A stretch of DNA of 15,447 bases from Actinomycetota bacterium (lineage in GTDB: Bacteria > Actinomycetota > Actinomycetes > Acidothermales > Acidothermaceae). The DNA lies in the NCBI GenBank assembly GCA_003134755.1, contig PLCK01000293.1, positions 13,159-28,605 of the forward strand, read 5' to 3'. A program made the position numbers and the translations under genes. Below the pieces are notes generated by a model. The model saw nothing but the letters and a program-made list of their open reading frames with translations. It was not told the DNA's origin and ran no database searches. Every line of letters starts with the position of its first letter. Positions within the stretch are counted from its first letter, which is position 1. Below are positions 6,071 through 11,984 of this stretch, piece by piece.

Positions 6071-6613
6071 CTAGCTTTGGGTTGCCGAACGCCGCGATTC
6101 ACGGGCCGCTCGCACGTGCGCACGGTTCACCGCTCGGTCAAGTGTCACGAAGCGATAGGTGCCGCCGTCGGCGTCGATCGCGCCTCGGATGAGGGGCACC
6201 GGTTCCGCTCTGCTCGCGGACAGGTGCACGAAGGTGCTGGTGACGAGCAGTAGGAGAGCAGCGGTCCGTTCGTCTTGTGGCATCGCGACCGTTGGGGTGC
6301 TGCCGAGTAGGACCGAGTCATGCCCGGCACGAAAGCCGGTCAACGGATCGTCGCCGGACCAGACCGGCGTCCATATGACGACGAACTTCTCGGGCACCGC
6401 ATCGGCTTCGTGCCGTGACTCGGTTTCGCAGTCGTAGATCGCCGAAAACGCGTCAATGCGCAGGGTTTTGCTTGCATCGAGAGCGACCAGGCCCGACTGT
6501 GCGAACAGCGTGCTGAAGGCGACGAGCGTCGGATCATCGCTCGGTTCGAACACCTGCTCGCGATGTTCTGTCAACGCCTCCAGACGATCGCGCAATGACA
6601 TGTGCTCATGCAC
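6071..6613 (-). CDS. Hypothetical protein, 180 aa
   Basis: The start is taken as the GTG at 6613 because AAGGAG lies exactly 5 nt upstream; an ATG 10 codons earlier lacks a site, and another lies 4 codons downstream. Residues about 18-35 carry EHREQVFEPSDDPTLVAF, then a strand-rich middle (TLRIDAFSAIYDC, EKFVVIWTPVWSGDDPLTGF, SVLLGSTPTVAM), then a helix with DERTAALLLLVTSTFVHLS, and a basic C-terminus. No membrane helix is clear and no catalytic motif is recognised. It is divergent from the Imm26-like gene at 6745, with about 130 bp between starts. The two share one repeat-bounded segment (H to I), so they may travel as a pair, but a functional link is only an inference. Confidence 0.7.
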   Translation of the reverse strand: MHEHMSLRDRLEALTEHREQVFEPSDDPTLVAFSTLFAQSGLVALDASKTLRIDAFSAIYDCETESRHEADAVPEKFVVIWTPVWSGDDPLTGFRAGHDSVLLGSTPTVAMPQDERTAALLLLVTSTFVHLSASRAEPVPLIRGAIDADGGTYRFVTLDRAVNRAHVRAARESRRSATQS

Positions 6614-6744
6614 GGGGGCTCCTTCGTCTGCACCATCATGCATGGCCGGCGGTTATGTCCGAGGCAGCGGGTCAGGCTCCCACCCGTCCGAACCTGCCGA
6701 GATCCGGTAGTTCGCGCGTCAGTGTCGGTGGCCATACTTGAGGT

Positions 6745-7161
6745 GTGGCTTCGTCTCTCAGTGGCGGCGAGCGGACCTTCCCGTTTACGCCGCGGTCGAC
6801 CCGCGAGCTGCGGATCGGCGACATAATTGCTGTGCCGGTTGGCGAGGCTTGGGGGTGTCTCCAAGTCGCCGACCTTGCGGAGTCGGGTCCCGGCTCGCGG
6901 TCCGTTTTCATCGCAGCTGTCGTCGCGTATGACGGGCTGAGGAGCCCAACAGTCGAGACGGTGCTGGGACGTCCGATCCTCGAGCAAGCCATGACAAGAG
7001 TCGAGATGTTCACCGAGGGCGGTCTAAAGGTCGTGGGCAACTGCGCCGTGACTTCGAATCCCCACTCGTCAAACTTTCGTGACCATGGCGTCGGCGTCGT
7101 GCATTACGTGTGGGGCTGGAAGGCCGCGATCGGACGCGCCGCAGGAGGGATAGTCCACTAG
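6745..7161 (+). CDS. Imm26-like immunity-family protein
   Basis: The protein has 138 residues from a GTG at 6745. CATACT lies 7 nt upstream, so the start is probably leaderless. The segment ELRIGDIIAVPVGEAWGCLQ followed by VADL (residues about 21-44) has the signature of Imm26-type domains, in which a Gly-Asp-Ile strand with an (I/V)P turn is followed by Gly and a (V/I)L/VA strand. Imm26 proteins are typically immunity partners in polymorphic toxin systems. No toxin gene is visible nearby, so it would be an orphan immunity gene, a common cargo of gene cassettes. The family call is from pattern only. The stop codon lies 3 bp before the first box of copy I. Confidence 0.6.
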   Translation: MASSLSGGERTFPFTPRSTRELRIGDIIAVPVGEAWGCLQVADLAESGPGSRSVFIAAVVAYDGLRSPTVETVLGRPILEQAMTRVEMFTEGGLKVVGNCAVTSNPHSSNFRDHGVGVVHYVWGWKAAIGRAAGGIVH

Positions 7162-7347
7162 GTCGTCATCCGCTACTGCCGCAGGTAGTGCGCGGTCGTG
7201 CCGAGTTGAATGCGCTGCATCGGACCGCCAAAAGGTGAGGCCACACGTTTGCTTAGATCCGATCGTGGAGCTGCTGGCCGTTGTGCCGTGTTGTCGCCGC
7301 TCTGGTGGCGATTGCCAGCTGGATCGGGTTTGGGGGAGTCTGGCGGA
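7162..7347. other. Gap with repeat copy I before the first methyltransferase
   Basis: Repeat copy I occupies the first 40 bp. The remaining 150 bp are open in the frame of the methyltransferase but look non-coding. The Shine-Dalgarno-like TGGGGGAG at 7331-7338 precedes its GTG. Confidence 0.5.
7163..7203 (+). repeat. Cassette-type repeat, copy I
   Basis: The first box reads GTC (7165-7167), then ATCCGC, with the core TGCCGC at 7177-7182. CGCTAC pairs with GTAGTG with one G-T pair around TGCCGCAG. The 3' tail CGGTCGTGCCG (7193-7203) is shared with copy 0, but with 5 extra bases compared with copies B, F and J. Confidence 0.65.
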
Positions 7348-8229
7348 GTGACGACTCAAAGCGCGGAGCAGACGCGCCACCTGATGCAATCCGGCGACCG
7401 GGGAGCTTGGTCGCTGGCTGCCCTCACCGTGGCCCTCGCGGAGAGCGGCTCCGAGGAGCAGATGCGCGCCGCCGTGGATTTGCTGGGCGCGCTCGGTATC
7501 GACGTGCGCGCGGACTTGGGCGAGCTGGACCGAGCAGGAGCGGCCGCACAGGCCGCCGCGCCGCTGCTTCAGACCGCTGCTTTGGTAAGCGGCGACGGCA
7601 TGTTGTGGGCCGGTCAGTCGAACGAAGCCCTGCTAACCCAGGGCCGCGCAAGCGCCCAAGGCGCCGCCGCCTTCGTACAGTTTGGCCTCCCCCGGCTCCC
7701 GGGTCTAGCCGAGGCGCTCGCGCGCCCCGGCGCGCGGATGCTCGACATCGGCACCGGGGTGGCTGCGCTCGCCGTCGCCTATGCCGAACTCTTCCCGGAG
7801 CTGACCGTCATCGGAGTGGATGTACTCCCGCACGTTCTAGGCCTGGCAGCCGAAATAGTCGCCGCGAGCACCGTGGCTGACCGCGTCGTCCTACGGGAAC
7901 AGGACGTGAGCACGCTCGACGACGAAGCGGCATACGTCCTCGCCTGGATACCCGCACCGTTCGTGCCGCCGGGCGCGCTGCGGGCAGGGATGCCACGCCT
8001 GGCCCGCGCCTTGGCTCCGGGCGGGTGGGCCATGGTCGGTCACGGCAAATACGCCGGCGACCCGGTTGAGGATGCCCTCAGCCGGTTCAAGACAGTGGCC
8101 TACGGCGGTACAGCGCTCAACGACGACCAAGCGCAGCAGATGCTCCGAGACGTCGGCCTCGGGAACGTGATGACATTGCCGACGCCTTTGGGAGCTCCCG
8201 CCATCACCGTCGGCCGAAACGGCTTCTAG
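7348..8229 (+). CDS. Class I SAM-dependent methyltransferase
   Basis: The protein has 293 residues from the GTG at 7348, chosen because GGGGGAG lies about 9 nt upstream; the frame extends to 7210 without a ribosome site. Residues about 20-100 are helical and may form a substrate-recognition or dimerisation domain. The Rossmann core starts near residue 120: motif I is MLDIGTGVAALAVAYAE (131-147), the acidic strand is TVIGVDVLP (153-161), and the stretch TLDDEAAYVLAWIPAPFVPP (189-208) takes the position of the motif IV region. It would transfer a methyl group from S-adenosylmethionine to an unknown substrate. The long N-terminal extension resembles O-methyltransferase-like architectures. A 7-bp hairpin follows the stop, and a second methyltransferase starts 113 bp on. 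Confidence 0.8.
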   Translation: MTTQSAEQTRHLMQSGDRGAWSLAALTVALAESGSEEQMRAAVDLLGALGIDVRADLGELDRAGAAAQAAAPLLQTAALVSGDGMLWAGQSNEALLTQGRASAQGAAAFVQFGLPRLPGLAEALARPGARMLDIGTGVAALAVAYAELFPELTVIGVDVLPHVLGLAAEIVAASTVADRVVLREQDVSTLDDEAAYVLAWIPAPFVPPGALRAGMPRLARALAPGGWAMVGHGKYAGDPVEDALSRFKTVAYGGTALNDDQAQQMLRDVGLGNVMTLPTPLGAPAITVGRNGF

Positions 8230-8246
8230 CTAGTACCGCGTCCACA

Positions 8247-8267
8247 CCCGGGCAGAGAGCGCCCGGG
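8247..8267. terminator. Hairpin after the first methyltransferase
   Basis: CCCGGGC (8247-8253) pairs perfectly with GCCCGGG (8261-8267) around AGAGAGC, 18 bp past the stop codon. There is no T tract, but the position fits a terminator in a GC-rich genome. Confidence 0.5.
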
Positions 8268-8329
8268 GCTGATCCACGCCGGTGTTCGTGGGCACGCGGT
8301 CGACAGCATCAGCGTCGGTCCTGCGGGTG

Positions 8330-8335
8330 GATACT
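8330..8335 (+). promoter_or_regulatory. -10 box of the second methyltransferase
   Basis: GATACT preceded by TG (an extended -10) lies 6 nt before the ATG at 8342. No Shine-Dalgarno is seen, so the transcript is probably leaderless and separate from the first methyltransferase. Confidence 0.55.
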
Positions 8336-8341
8336 GCTGTC

Positions 8342-8983
8342 ATGGCCCGGTGCTGCGAACCCGACGACTACCAGTCGGTTTTCTCCGGCCGCTTTGCGCG
8401 TCGTCAGTCGAGGCGCTACCAGCGGCGGGGTCTAAGCCCGGCAGCGCGGGGTATCGTCGAATTCGCTACCTCGCGGGGCATCGCGGGCGCCACGGTCCTG
8501 GAGATCGGCGGCGGAGTGGGGCAGCTCCACCTCGAGCTGCTACGTCGGGGCGCGTTGCATGTGATCAACCTGGAGATCTCGCAGAACTACGAGGTCGAGG
8601 CGGCGCGCCTACTCGAGCAGGCAGGGATGACCGACCGGGTCACCCGCCGATTCCTCGACGTCGCGCAGGCACCGGATGAGGTCGAGCCGGCGGATGTGGT
8701 CGTACTGCACCGCGTCGTCTGTTGCTATCCCGACTACGCCAGGCTGCTGTCGGTGGCGGCCGGGCACGCGCGCAAGATGCTGGTCTACAGCCATCCCGCA
8801 GCCAACGTCGTCAACCGTGCGCAGTTCGGTGCCGAGAACACCTACCGCTGGCTCACACGCAATGACTTCCGGGCGTTCATCCACCCCGCGGATGGCATGG
8901 TCCGCGCCGCGGAATCCGACGGCCTAGCGGTGGCCTACCGGCGCCATAGCTGGGACTGGGACGTCGTCGCGCTGGCGCGCTGA
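8342..8983 (+). CDS. BchM-like class I SAM methyltransferase
   Basis: The protein has 213 residues from the ATG at 8342; the frame extends upstream to 8282 but the leaderless promoter supports the shorter start. The N-terminus MARCCEPDDYQSVFSGRFAR (then RQSRRYQRRG) and the sequence TVLEIGGGVGQL (51-62, motif I) are typical of a widespread actinobacterial methyltransferase family annotated as Mg-protoporphyrin O-methyltransferase-like. The acidic residue after strand 2 is the Glu in INLEIS, and ADVVVLHRVVCCYPDYARLL (117-136) is the strand-4 region. These bacteria do not make chlorophyll, so the substrate is unknown. The N-terminal cysteine pair is a family feature. It is longer and better conserved than most genes in this region, and could be an ordinary chromosomal gene captured as cargo. 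Confidence 0.85.
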   Translation: MARCCEPDDYQSVFSGRFARRQSRRYQRRGLSPAARGIVEFATSRGIAGATVLEIGGGVGQLHLELLRRGALHVINLEISQNYEVEAARLLEQAGMTDRVTRRFLDVAQAPDEVEPADVVVLHRVVCCYPDYARLLSVAAGHARKMLVYSHPAANVVNRAQFGAENTYRWLTRNDFRAFIHPADGMVRAAESDGLAVAYRRHSWDWDVVALAR

Positions 8984-9035
8984 CGAGACTCTTCGTGATC
9001 CCGCCACTGTTTTCGCACTCGACGCGTCCCCTGAA

Positions 9036-9209
9036 GTGACGTCGCCTGACTTGGTTTCACACGCCCAATCTGATGATCAACACGGTGAACTTCGCCGTCG
9101 TTCTAAACGACGGCCGTTGTGTGAGGCCGATCGCACTTGCCGGGGGATGACCAAAGACCCGAAGGCGCTCGGAATCTTGACGCTATTGGAGAACCTCCGC
9201 CCGAAGTAA
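9036..9209 (+). CDS. Possible 57-residue small protein
   Basis: The frame starts with GTG (9036), without a clear ribosome site, and is in frame with the ATG 38 codons later. The C-terminal part MTKDPKALGILTLLENLRPK resembles a short amphipathic helix. The first part is Arg-rich and overlaps a strong inverted repeat, which argues against coding. A shorter product from the inner ATG (20 residues) is also possible. It is included as a weak candidate because it ends 45 bp before copy J, where a cassette gene would be expected. Confidence 0.22.
   Translation: MTSPDLVSHAQSDDQHGELRRRSKRRPLCEADRTCRGMTKDPKALGILTLLENLRPK
9094..9114. repeat. Perfect 9-bp inverted repeat
   Basis: GCCGTCGTT (9094-9102) pairs perfectly with AACGACGGC (9106-9114) around CTA. 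The arms contain GTCGTT and its complement, the same string as the 3' box of repeat copies B, F and J. No T tract follows. It could be a terminator for the second methyltransferase (110 bp upstream) or a rearranged pair of repeat ends. Confidence 0.5.
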
Positions 9210-9251
9210 GCGAGTCGACGTGCGGTACAACCACCACCCGCGCTGCGCGAC

Positions 9252-9286
9252 ACGACGCACACATTTGCCGCTGACATGGTCGTTCC
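9252..9286 (+). repeat. Cassette-type repeat, copy J (last recognisable)
   Basis: A GAC box (9254-9256), the core TGCCGC (9266-9271), TGACATGGTC and a GTT box (9282-9284) at exactly +11 are present. CGAC pairs with GTCG and CAT with ATG around the core, with unpaired bases between the two stems on one side. It lies 115 bp before the HTH gene. Confidence 0.75.
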
Positions 9287-9389
9287 TGCGGGCTTGCTTA
9301 CCTACGGCGCGACCCACGCGACCTGCCAGACCGCAGCCCTACAAAGGCAAACGCCACGTCTGACCGTGGTGTTTCTTGCGCTTAGCACC

Positions 9390-9395
9390 TACTAT
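9390..9395 (+). promoter_or_regulatory. -10 box of the toxin-antitoxin-like operon
   Basis: TACTAT, then GTTGGT (6 nt), then GTG at 9402: a near-consensus -10 with leaderless spacing. It supports the GTG rather than the upstream frame from 9276. No good -35 is seen. Confidence 0.65.
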
Positions 9396-9401
9396 GTTGG
9401 T

Positions 9402-9926
9402 GTGACGGCGATCTACGGTCTTGACAGCGCGGCCGATGACTTGATCACGACGGGCGAAGCCGCGAAGTTGCTAGGAACATCGCGGCAGCACGTGGTGGAT
9501 CTCTGCGACCGCGGCGACCTATCGTTCCGCACCGTCGGGAAACATCGTCGGGTTAGTCGCACTGACCTGGAGGTGTTGTCGGCACGGACACAGCGACTTA
9601 CCCGCGATCAACTCCGCAGCCTGTGGATCGGTAACGCAGTCGCGGGCAAGCTGGTGCGGGATCCGGATCGCGTTCTTGGTCTGGCACGCCGCAACCTCGC
9701 GCAGCTTCGGGCGGTTCACACTCGCGGTCAAGGCGCGCGTTGGCTCGCAGAGTGGGGCACCATCCTCGGCGGGCCAGTGGAGCGGGTGCTGGAGACTCTC
9801 ACGTCTCGAACACCTCGCGCGCGTGAGCTAAGGCAGAACTCTCCGTTCGCCGGAGTCCTCACGGAGAAGGAGCGGACCGAGATCCTGGCGGCATTTCAGC
9901 GAGCTCGAGGCCCAGGCCGCCGATGA
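9402..9926 (+). CDS. HTH (excisionase-family fold) protein, likely antitoxin
   Basis: The protein has 174 residues from a leaderless GTG at 9402. Residues about 14-58 (LITTGEAAKLLGTSRQHVVD followed by LCDRGDLSFRTVGKHRRVSR) are a MerR/excisionase-type winged HTH: the first helix with EAA, the recognition helix SRQHVVDLC, and the wing with GKHRRV. Residues after 65 form a helical domain with WIGNAVAGKLVRDPDRVLGL, not present in stand-alone excisionases. It overlaps the next gene by 4 bp (ATGA), so translation is coupled. This pairing of an HTH protein with a DUF6036-type nucleotidyltransferase is one I know from Actinobacteria, where the first is expected to bind the operon promoter and neutralise or regulate the second. 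An excisionase role for the adjacent integrase is less likely because of the fused domain. Confidence 0.8.
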   Translation: MTAIYGLDSAADDLITTGEAAKLLGTSRQHVVDLCDRGDLSFRTVGKHRRVSRTDLEVLSARTQRLTRDQLRSLWIGNAVAGKLVRDPDRVLGLARRNLAQLRAVHTRGQGARWLAEWGTILGGPVERVLETLTSRTPRARELRQNSPFAGVLTEKERTEILAAFQRARGPGRR

Positions 9927-10498
9927 CGCGTGACGAACTCGCACACATCCTGCGGTCGGCCTCCCGCATCGTCGGCGAGCGAGACATCGTCGTGATCGGT
10001 AGCCAGTCGATCCTGGGCAGTTTCACCGATAGCGAGCTTCCTGATCCTGCAATCGCCTCCATCGAAGCCGACCTCGCCTTCTTGGACGACCCGGACAACA
10101 CGAAGGCCGACGAGGTCGACGGGGCGATCGGCGAAGACTCGCTATTCCATGCGACGTTCGGCTACTACGGCCAAGGTGTCAGCGTGACGACGGCCGTGCT
10201 GCCAGCAGGTTGGCGTGACCGGGTCGTAGTTTTCGACAATGCCGATACGCAGCCTGGCCGCGGGCTCTGCCTAGACCCGCACGACGTGGTCGTGTCCAAG
10301 CTCGCCGCCGGCCGCGAGAAAGACTTCGAGTTCGCCGCGGCGCTGCTTCGAGCCGGCCTCATCGACGCGGACGTCCTCAGCGAGCGCGCCGAAACCTTGG
10401 ACACGGTGCCAGCGGTGCGACGTCGCGTTGTTGAGTGGATCCAGGCCTTCAAGGCGCGCGTCGAGAATGCTGATGAGCCAGGACGTGCCGACAGTTGA
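9923..10498 (+). CDS. DUF6036-family nucleotidyltransferase-like protein, likely toxin
   Basis: The protein has 191 residues, starting inside the stop of the HTH gene. Near the N-terminus DIVVIGSQSILG (residues 21-32) supplies the Gly-Ser of the polymerase-beta-type nucleotidyltransferase fold, and SIEADLAFLDD (46-56) supplies the acidic pair Glu48-x-Asp50 expected at the metal site. The segment LDPHDVVVSKLAAGREKDFE near residues 116-135 is the family's strongly conserved region. Related MNT/MenT-like toxins transfer nucleotides to tRNA or proteins; the target here is unknown. It would act in the cytoplasm, restrained by the HTH protein. It is convergent with the integrase, leaving only 6 bp between stop codons. 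An addiction role for the island is inferred. Confidence 0.8.
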   Translation: MTRDELAHILRSASRIVGERDIVVIGSQSILGSFTDSELPDPAIASIEADLAFLDDPDNTKADEVDGAIGEDSLFHATFGYYGQGVSVTTAVLPAGWRDRVVVFDNADTQPGRGLCLDPHDVVVSKLAAGREKDFEFAAALLRAGLIDADVLSERAETLDTVPAVRRRVVEWIQAFKARVENADEPGRADS

Positions 10499-10504
10499 GG
10501 CGGG

Positions 10505-11839
10505 CTAGCCGCTTCGTCCTCGGGTGCGCCGCAAGGCCGCAAGCGCTGTTTCGTCGGCGGTAGGCAACGTGTGCAGGTACTTCCCCGTGGTCGCGATGCT
10601 TGCGTGACCGAGACGTTCTTTGACCACTTGCAGGTCTGCCCCGCCGGCCAGCAACCACGATGCATGCGCATGCCGAAGGTCGTGCATGCGGACGGGTTCG
10701 ATCCCCGACGCTTCAAGACTCGGTCGCCACAAAGTGTTGCGGAACCAGTCCCGTGGAAGATGCCCGTCACTGTCTCGCGCCCGACGCTCGCGAGGGCTGT
10801 CAACGCCGTCGGCACGACGCCGCGCGCGGTAGGTGGCGAAGGACATGCGGCAGTGCTGGCAGCGACATTTGCCCGCGGTGTAGGCGGACAGGCTGCCGTG
10901 CTGGTAACTGAAGCCATCGGCGTTGGGCTCTGTCCTGCCCAGGGTGGCGGCGTCCACTAGCCGGACTTTGGGAAGGCTCGGTGCGAGGAAATGGCGGAAG
11001 TCGAAGATCAGATCGTTGTCGCCAATGTTGCGTGCGGCGATGTGCTCGCGGAGTTCGGCAAGCACCGGAGCGTCCAGCTTGAAACGGCGAGAGTGTCGGC
11101 TCTTCGGATAGGGCTTGACCAGAAACCGGCTGCCGGCCGGGTGGTACTTCGGATTCACTTCGGCGACGGCCCGTGTCACGGTGACGATGCCGCTCGCCCA
11201 GTGCAGATCACGCGGACGTAGCTCGATCAGCTCACCCCATCGCAAGCCGGATCCGATCGCCACCTCGATGAGCAGGCGCGCCACTTGCGACGGCATCGTG
11301 GACTGCAGCAGATCGAACTCCTCCGGCGTGAGGATGCGGTATTCCTTCACCGGCACCGTCGGTGACTTCACGCCGCGACAGGGATGCAGCACGATGATGA
11401 AGTCGTTCAGCGCCGTGGTGAAGATCGCCGACAAGATGATCTTTTGGTGCCGGATGCTGGCCGGCGATACGCCGGCGCCGACGAGATCGGTGACCCAGAC
11501 CCGCACGTGCATCGGCAGAATGCTCGACATTTTCATCGGGCCGAAGGTCGGCATCAGATGACGTTTGATGCTGTAGGCGTAGGCCTCCCGCGTCGTGGGC
11601 TCGATCACGTGGTTGGGGAACCAGGTGTCTTCGACGTAGCGACGAAACGTCATGTTCCCGGCCCGGAGGTCACCCGGCCGTCCGGCCGCCATCGCCGCCT
11701 CGGCCGCCTTCCAGGCATGGTCGGCTGCCCGGCGGGTTCGAAACGAGCCGGCTGACCGTTGTTCGCCGCGCGCATCTTTGTAGAGGGCGGCATATCGGGG
11801 CTTGCCGTCAGCGCCGATTCGCTTGCGACCGAACCCCAT
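10505..11839 (-). CDS. Tyrosine recombinase (phage/ICE-type integrase)
   Basis: The protein has 444 residues from the ATG at 11839, which has AAGGTGG just upstream; a GTG at 11896 adds 19 residues that overlap an inverted repeat. Residues about 1-60 match the N-terminal arm-binding region (MGFGRKRIGADGKPRYAALY), 62-160 the core-binding SAM-like domain (TFRRYVEDTW onward), and 165-435 the catalytic domain. Catalytic residues are Arg200 (SGLRWGEL), probably Lys246, His386 and Arg389 (MHDLRH), His412 (RLGHAS) and Tyr421 (GKYLHT). All are present, so it is likely active. Residues about 311-345 form an insertion with His314, Cys325, Cys327 and Cys330. It has no IntI-specific features. It lies next to a truncated tRNA-Met, so it should catalyse island integration and excision there. 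Confidence 0.92.
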   Translation of the reverse strand: MGFGRKRIGADGKPRYAALYKDARGEQRSAGSFRTRRAADHAWKAAEAAMAAGRPGDLRAGNMTFRRYVEDTWFPNHVIEPTTREAYAYSIKRHLMPTFGPMKMSSILPMHVRVWVTDLVGAGVSPASIRHQKIILSAIFTTALNDFIIVLHPCRGVKSPTVPVKEYRILTPEEFDLLQSTMPSQVARLLIEVAIGSGLRWGELIELRPRDLHWASGIVTVTRAVAEVNPKYHPAGSRFLVKPYPKSRHSRRFKLDAPVLAELREHIAARNIGDNDLIFDFRHFLAPSLPKVRLVDAATLGRTEPNADGFSYQHGSLSAYTAGKCRCQHCRMSFATYRARRRADGVDSPRERRARDSDGHLPRDWFRNTLWRPSLEASGIEPVRMHDLRHAHASWLLAGGADLQVVKERLGHASIATTGKYLHTLPTADETALAALRRTRGRSG

Positions 11840-11984
11840 CAAGCCACCTTGATCATCTGTCACCCAGTTGTCACCGAACCCGGTGACACGGGCCACTTTT
11901 GGCTGGTACGAGCTGACACCCGAAACAGCCTCTGACCTGCGACTTTACACTAATTGGGGTTCAAGCAAAACGGACAAATCGGGC
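11840..11984. other. Upstream region of the integrase with TGTCACC-type repeats
   Basis: No gene is present. The minus-strand frame extends from the integrase start into this region. TGTCACC-like elements occur at 11858, 11869 and, inverted, at 11882-11888; TGACACC occurs near 11914. Such repeated half-sites just outside the att crossover are compatible with integrase arm sites or an operator of the integrase promoter. Confidence 0.45.
11869..11888. promoter_or_regulatory. Perfect 8-bp inverted repeat upstream of the integrase
   Basis: TGTCACCG (11869-11876) and CGGTGACA (11881-11888) are a perfect inverted repeat around AACC, about 30 bp before the preferred start. A direct copy of the left half lies 11 bp away at 11858. 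It is probably a binding site for a dimeric regulator or for the integrase, not a coding segment. Confidence 0.5.

Larger units (their letters stand above)
8984..9401. other. 418-bp gap: possible 57-residue ORF, inverted repeat, repeat copy J
   Basis: Three elements are seen and listed separately or here. A frame from GTG 9036 to TAA 9209 could encode 57 residues, ending MTKDPKALGILTLLENLRPK. A perfect inverted repeat lies at 9094-9114 inside it. Copy J follows at 9254. The longest minus-strand frame (to 9077) has shadow composition. Confidence 0.4.

Noticed and set aside
5554..6123. Long version (189 aa) of the 65-residue minus-strand gene
   Set aside because: The upstream 120 residues are Arg-rich, cross repeat copy H and lack any start signal; the ATG at 5751 fits the protein-like part.
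8342..8983. Chlorophyll biosynthesis gene bchM
   Set aside because: Similarity to the family is general; no other pigment genes are present, so only a BchM-like methyltransferase is claimed.
9077..9277. Minus-strand frame of 66 residues across copy J
   Set aside because: It overlaps the repeat and a palindrome, has no ribosome site and an unstructured composition.
1..9290. CRISPR array
   Set aside because: Repeat copies are 420-2090 bp apart with genes between them, are imperfect, and no Cas gene is present.
10165..10917. Minus-strand frame of 250 residues overlapping the nucleotidyltransferase and integrase genes
   Set aside because: Ser/Thr/Arg-rich shadow of two well-supported genes.
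10505..11839. IntI-type integron integrase
   Set aside because: The N-terminal arm-binding region, length and adjacent tRNA site fit a phage/ICE integrase; no IntI-specific patch is visible.
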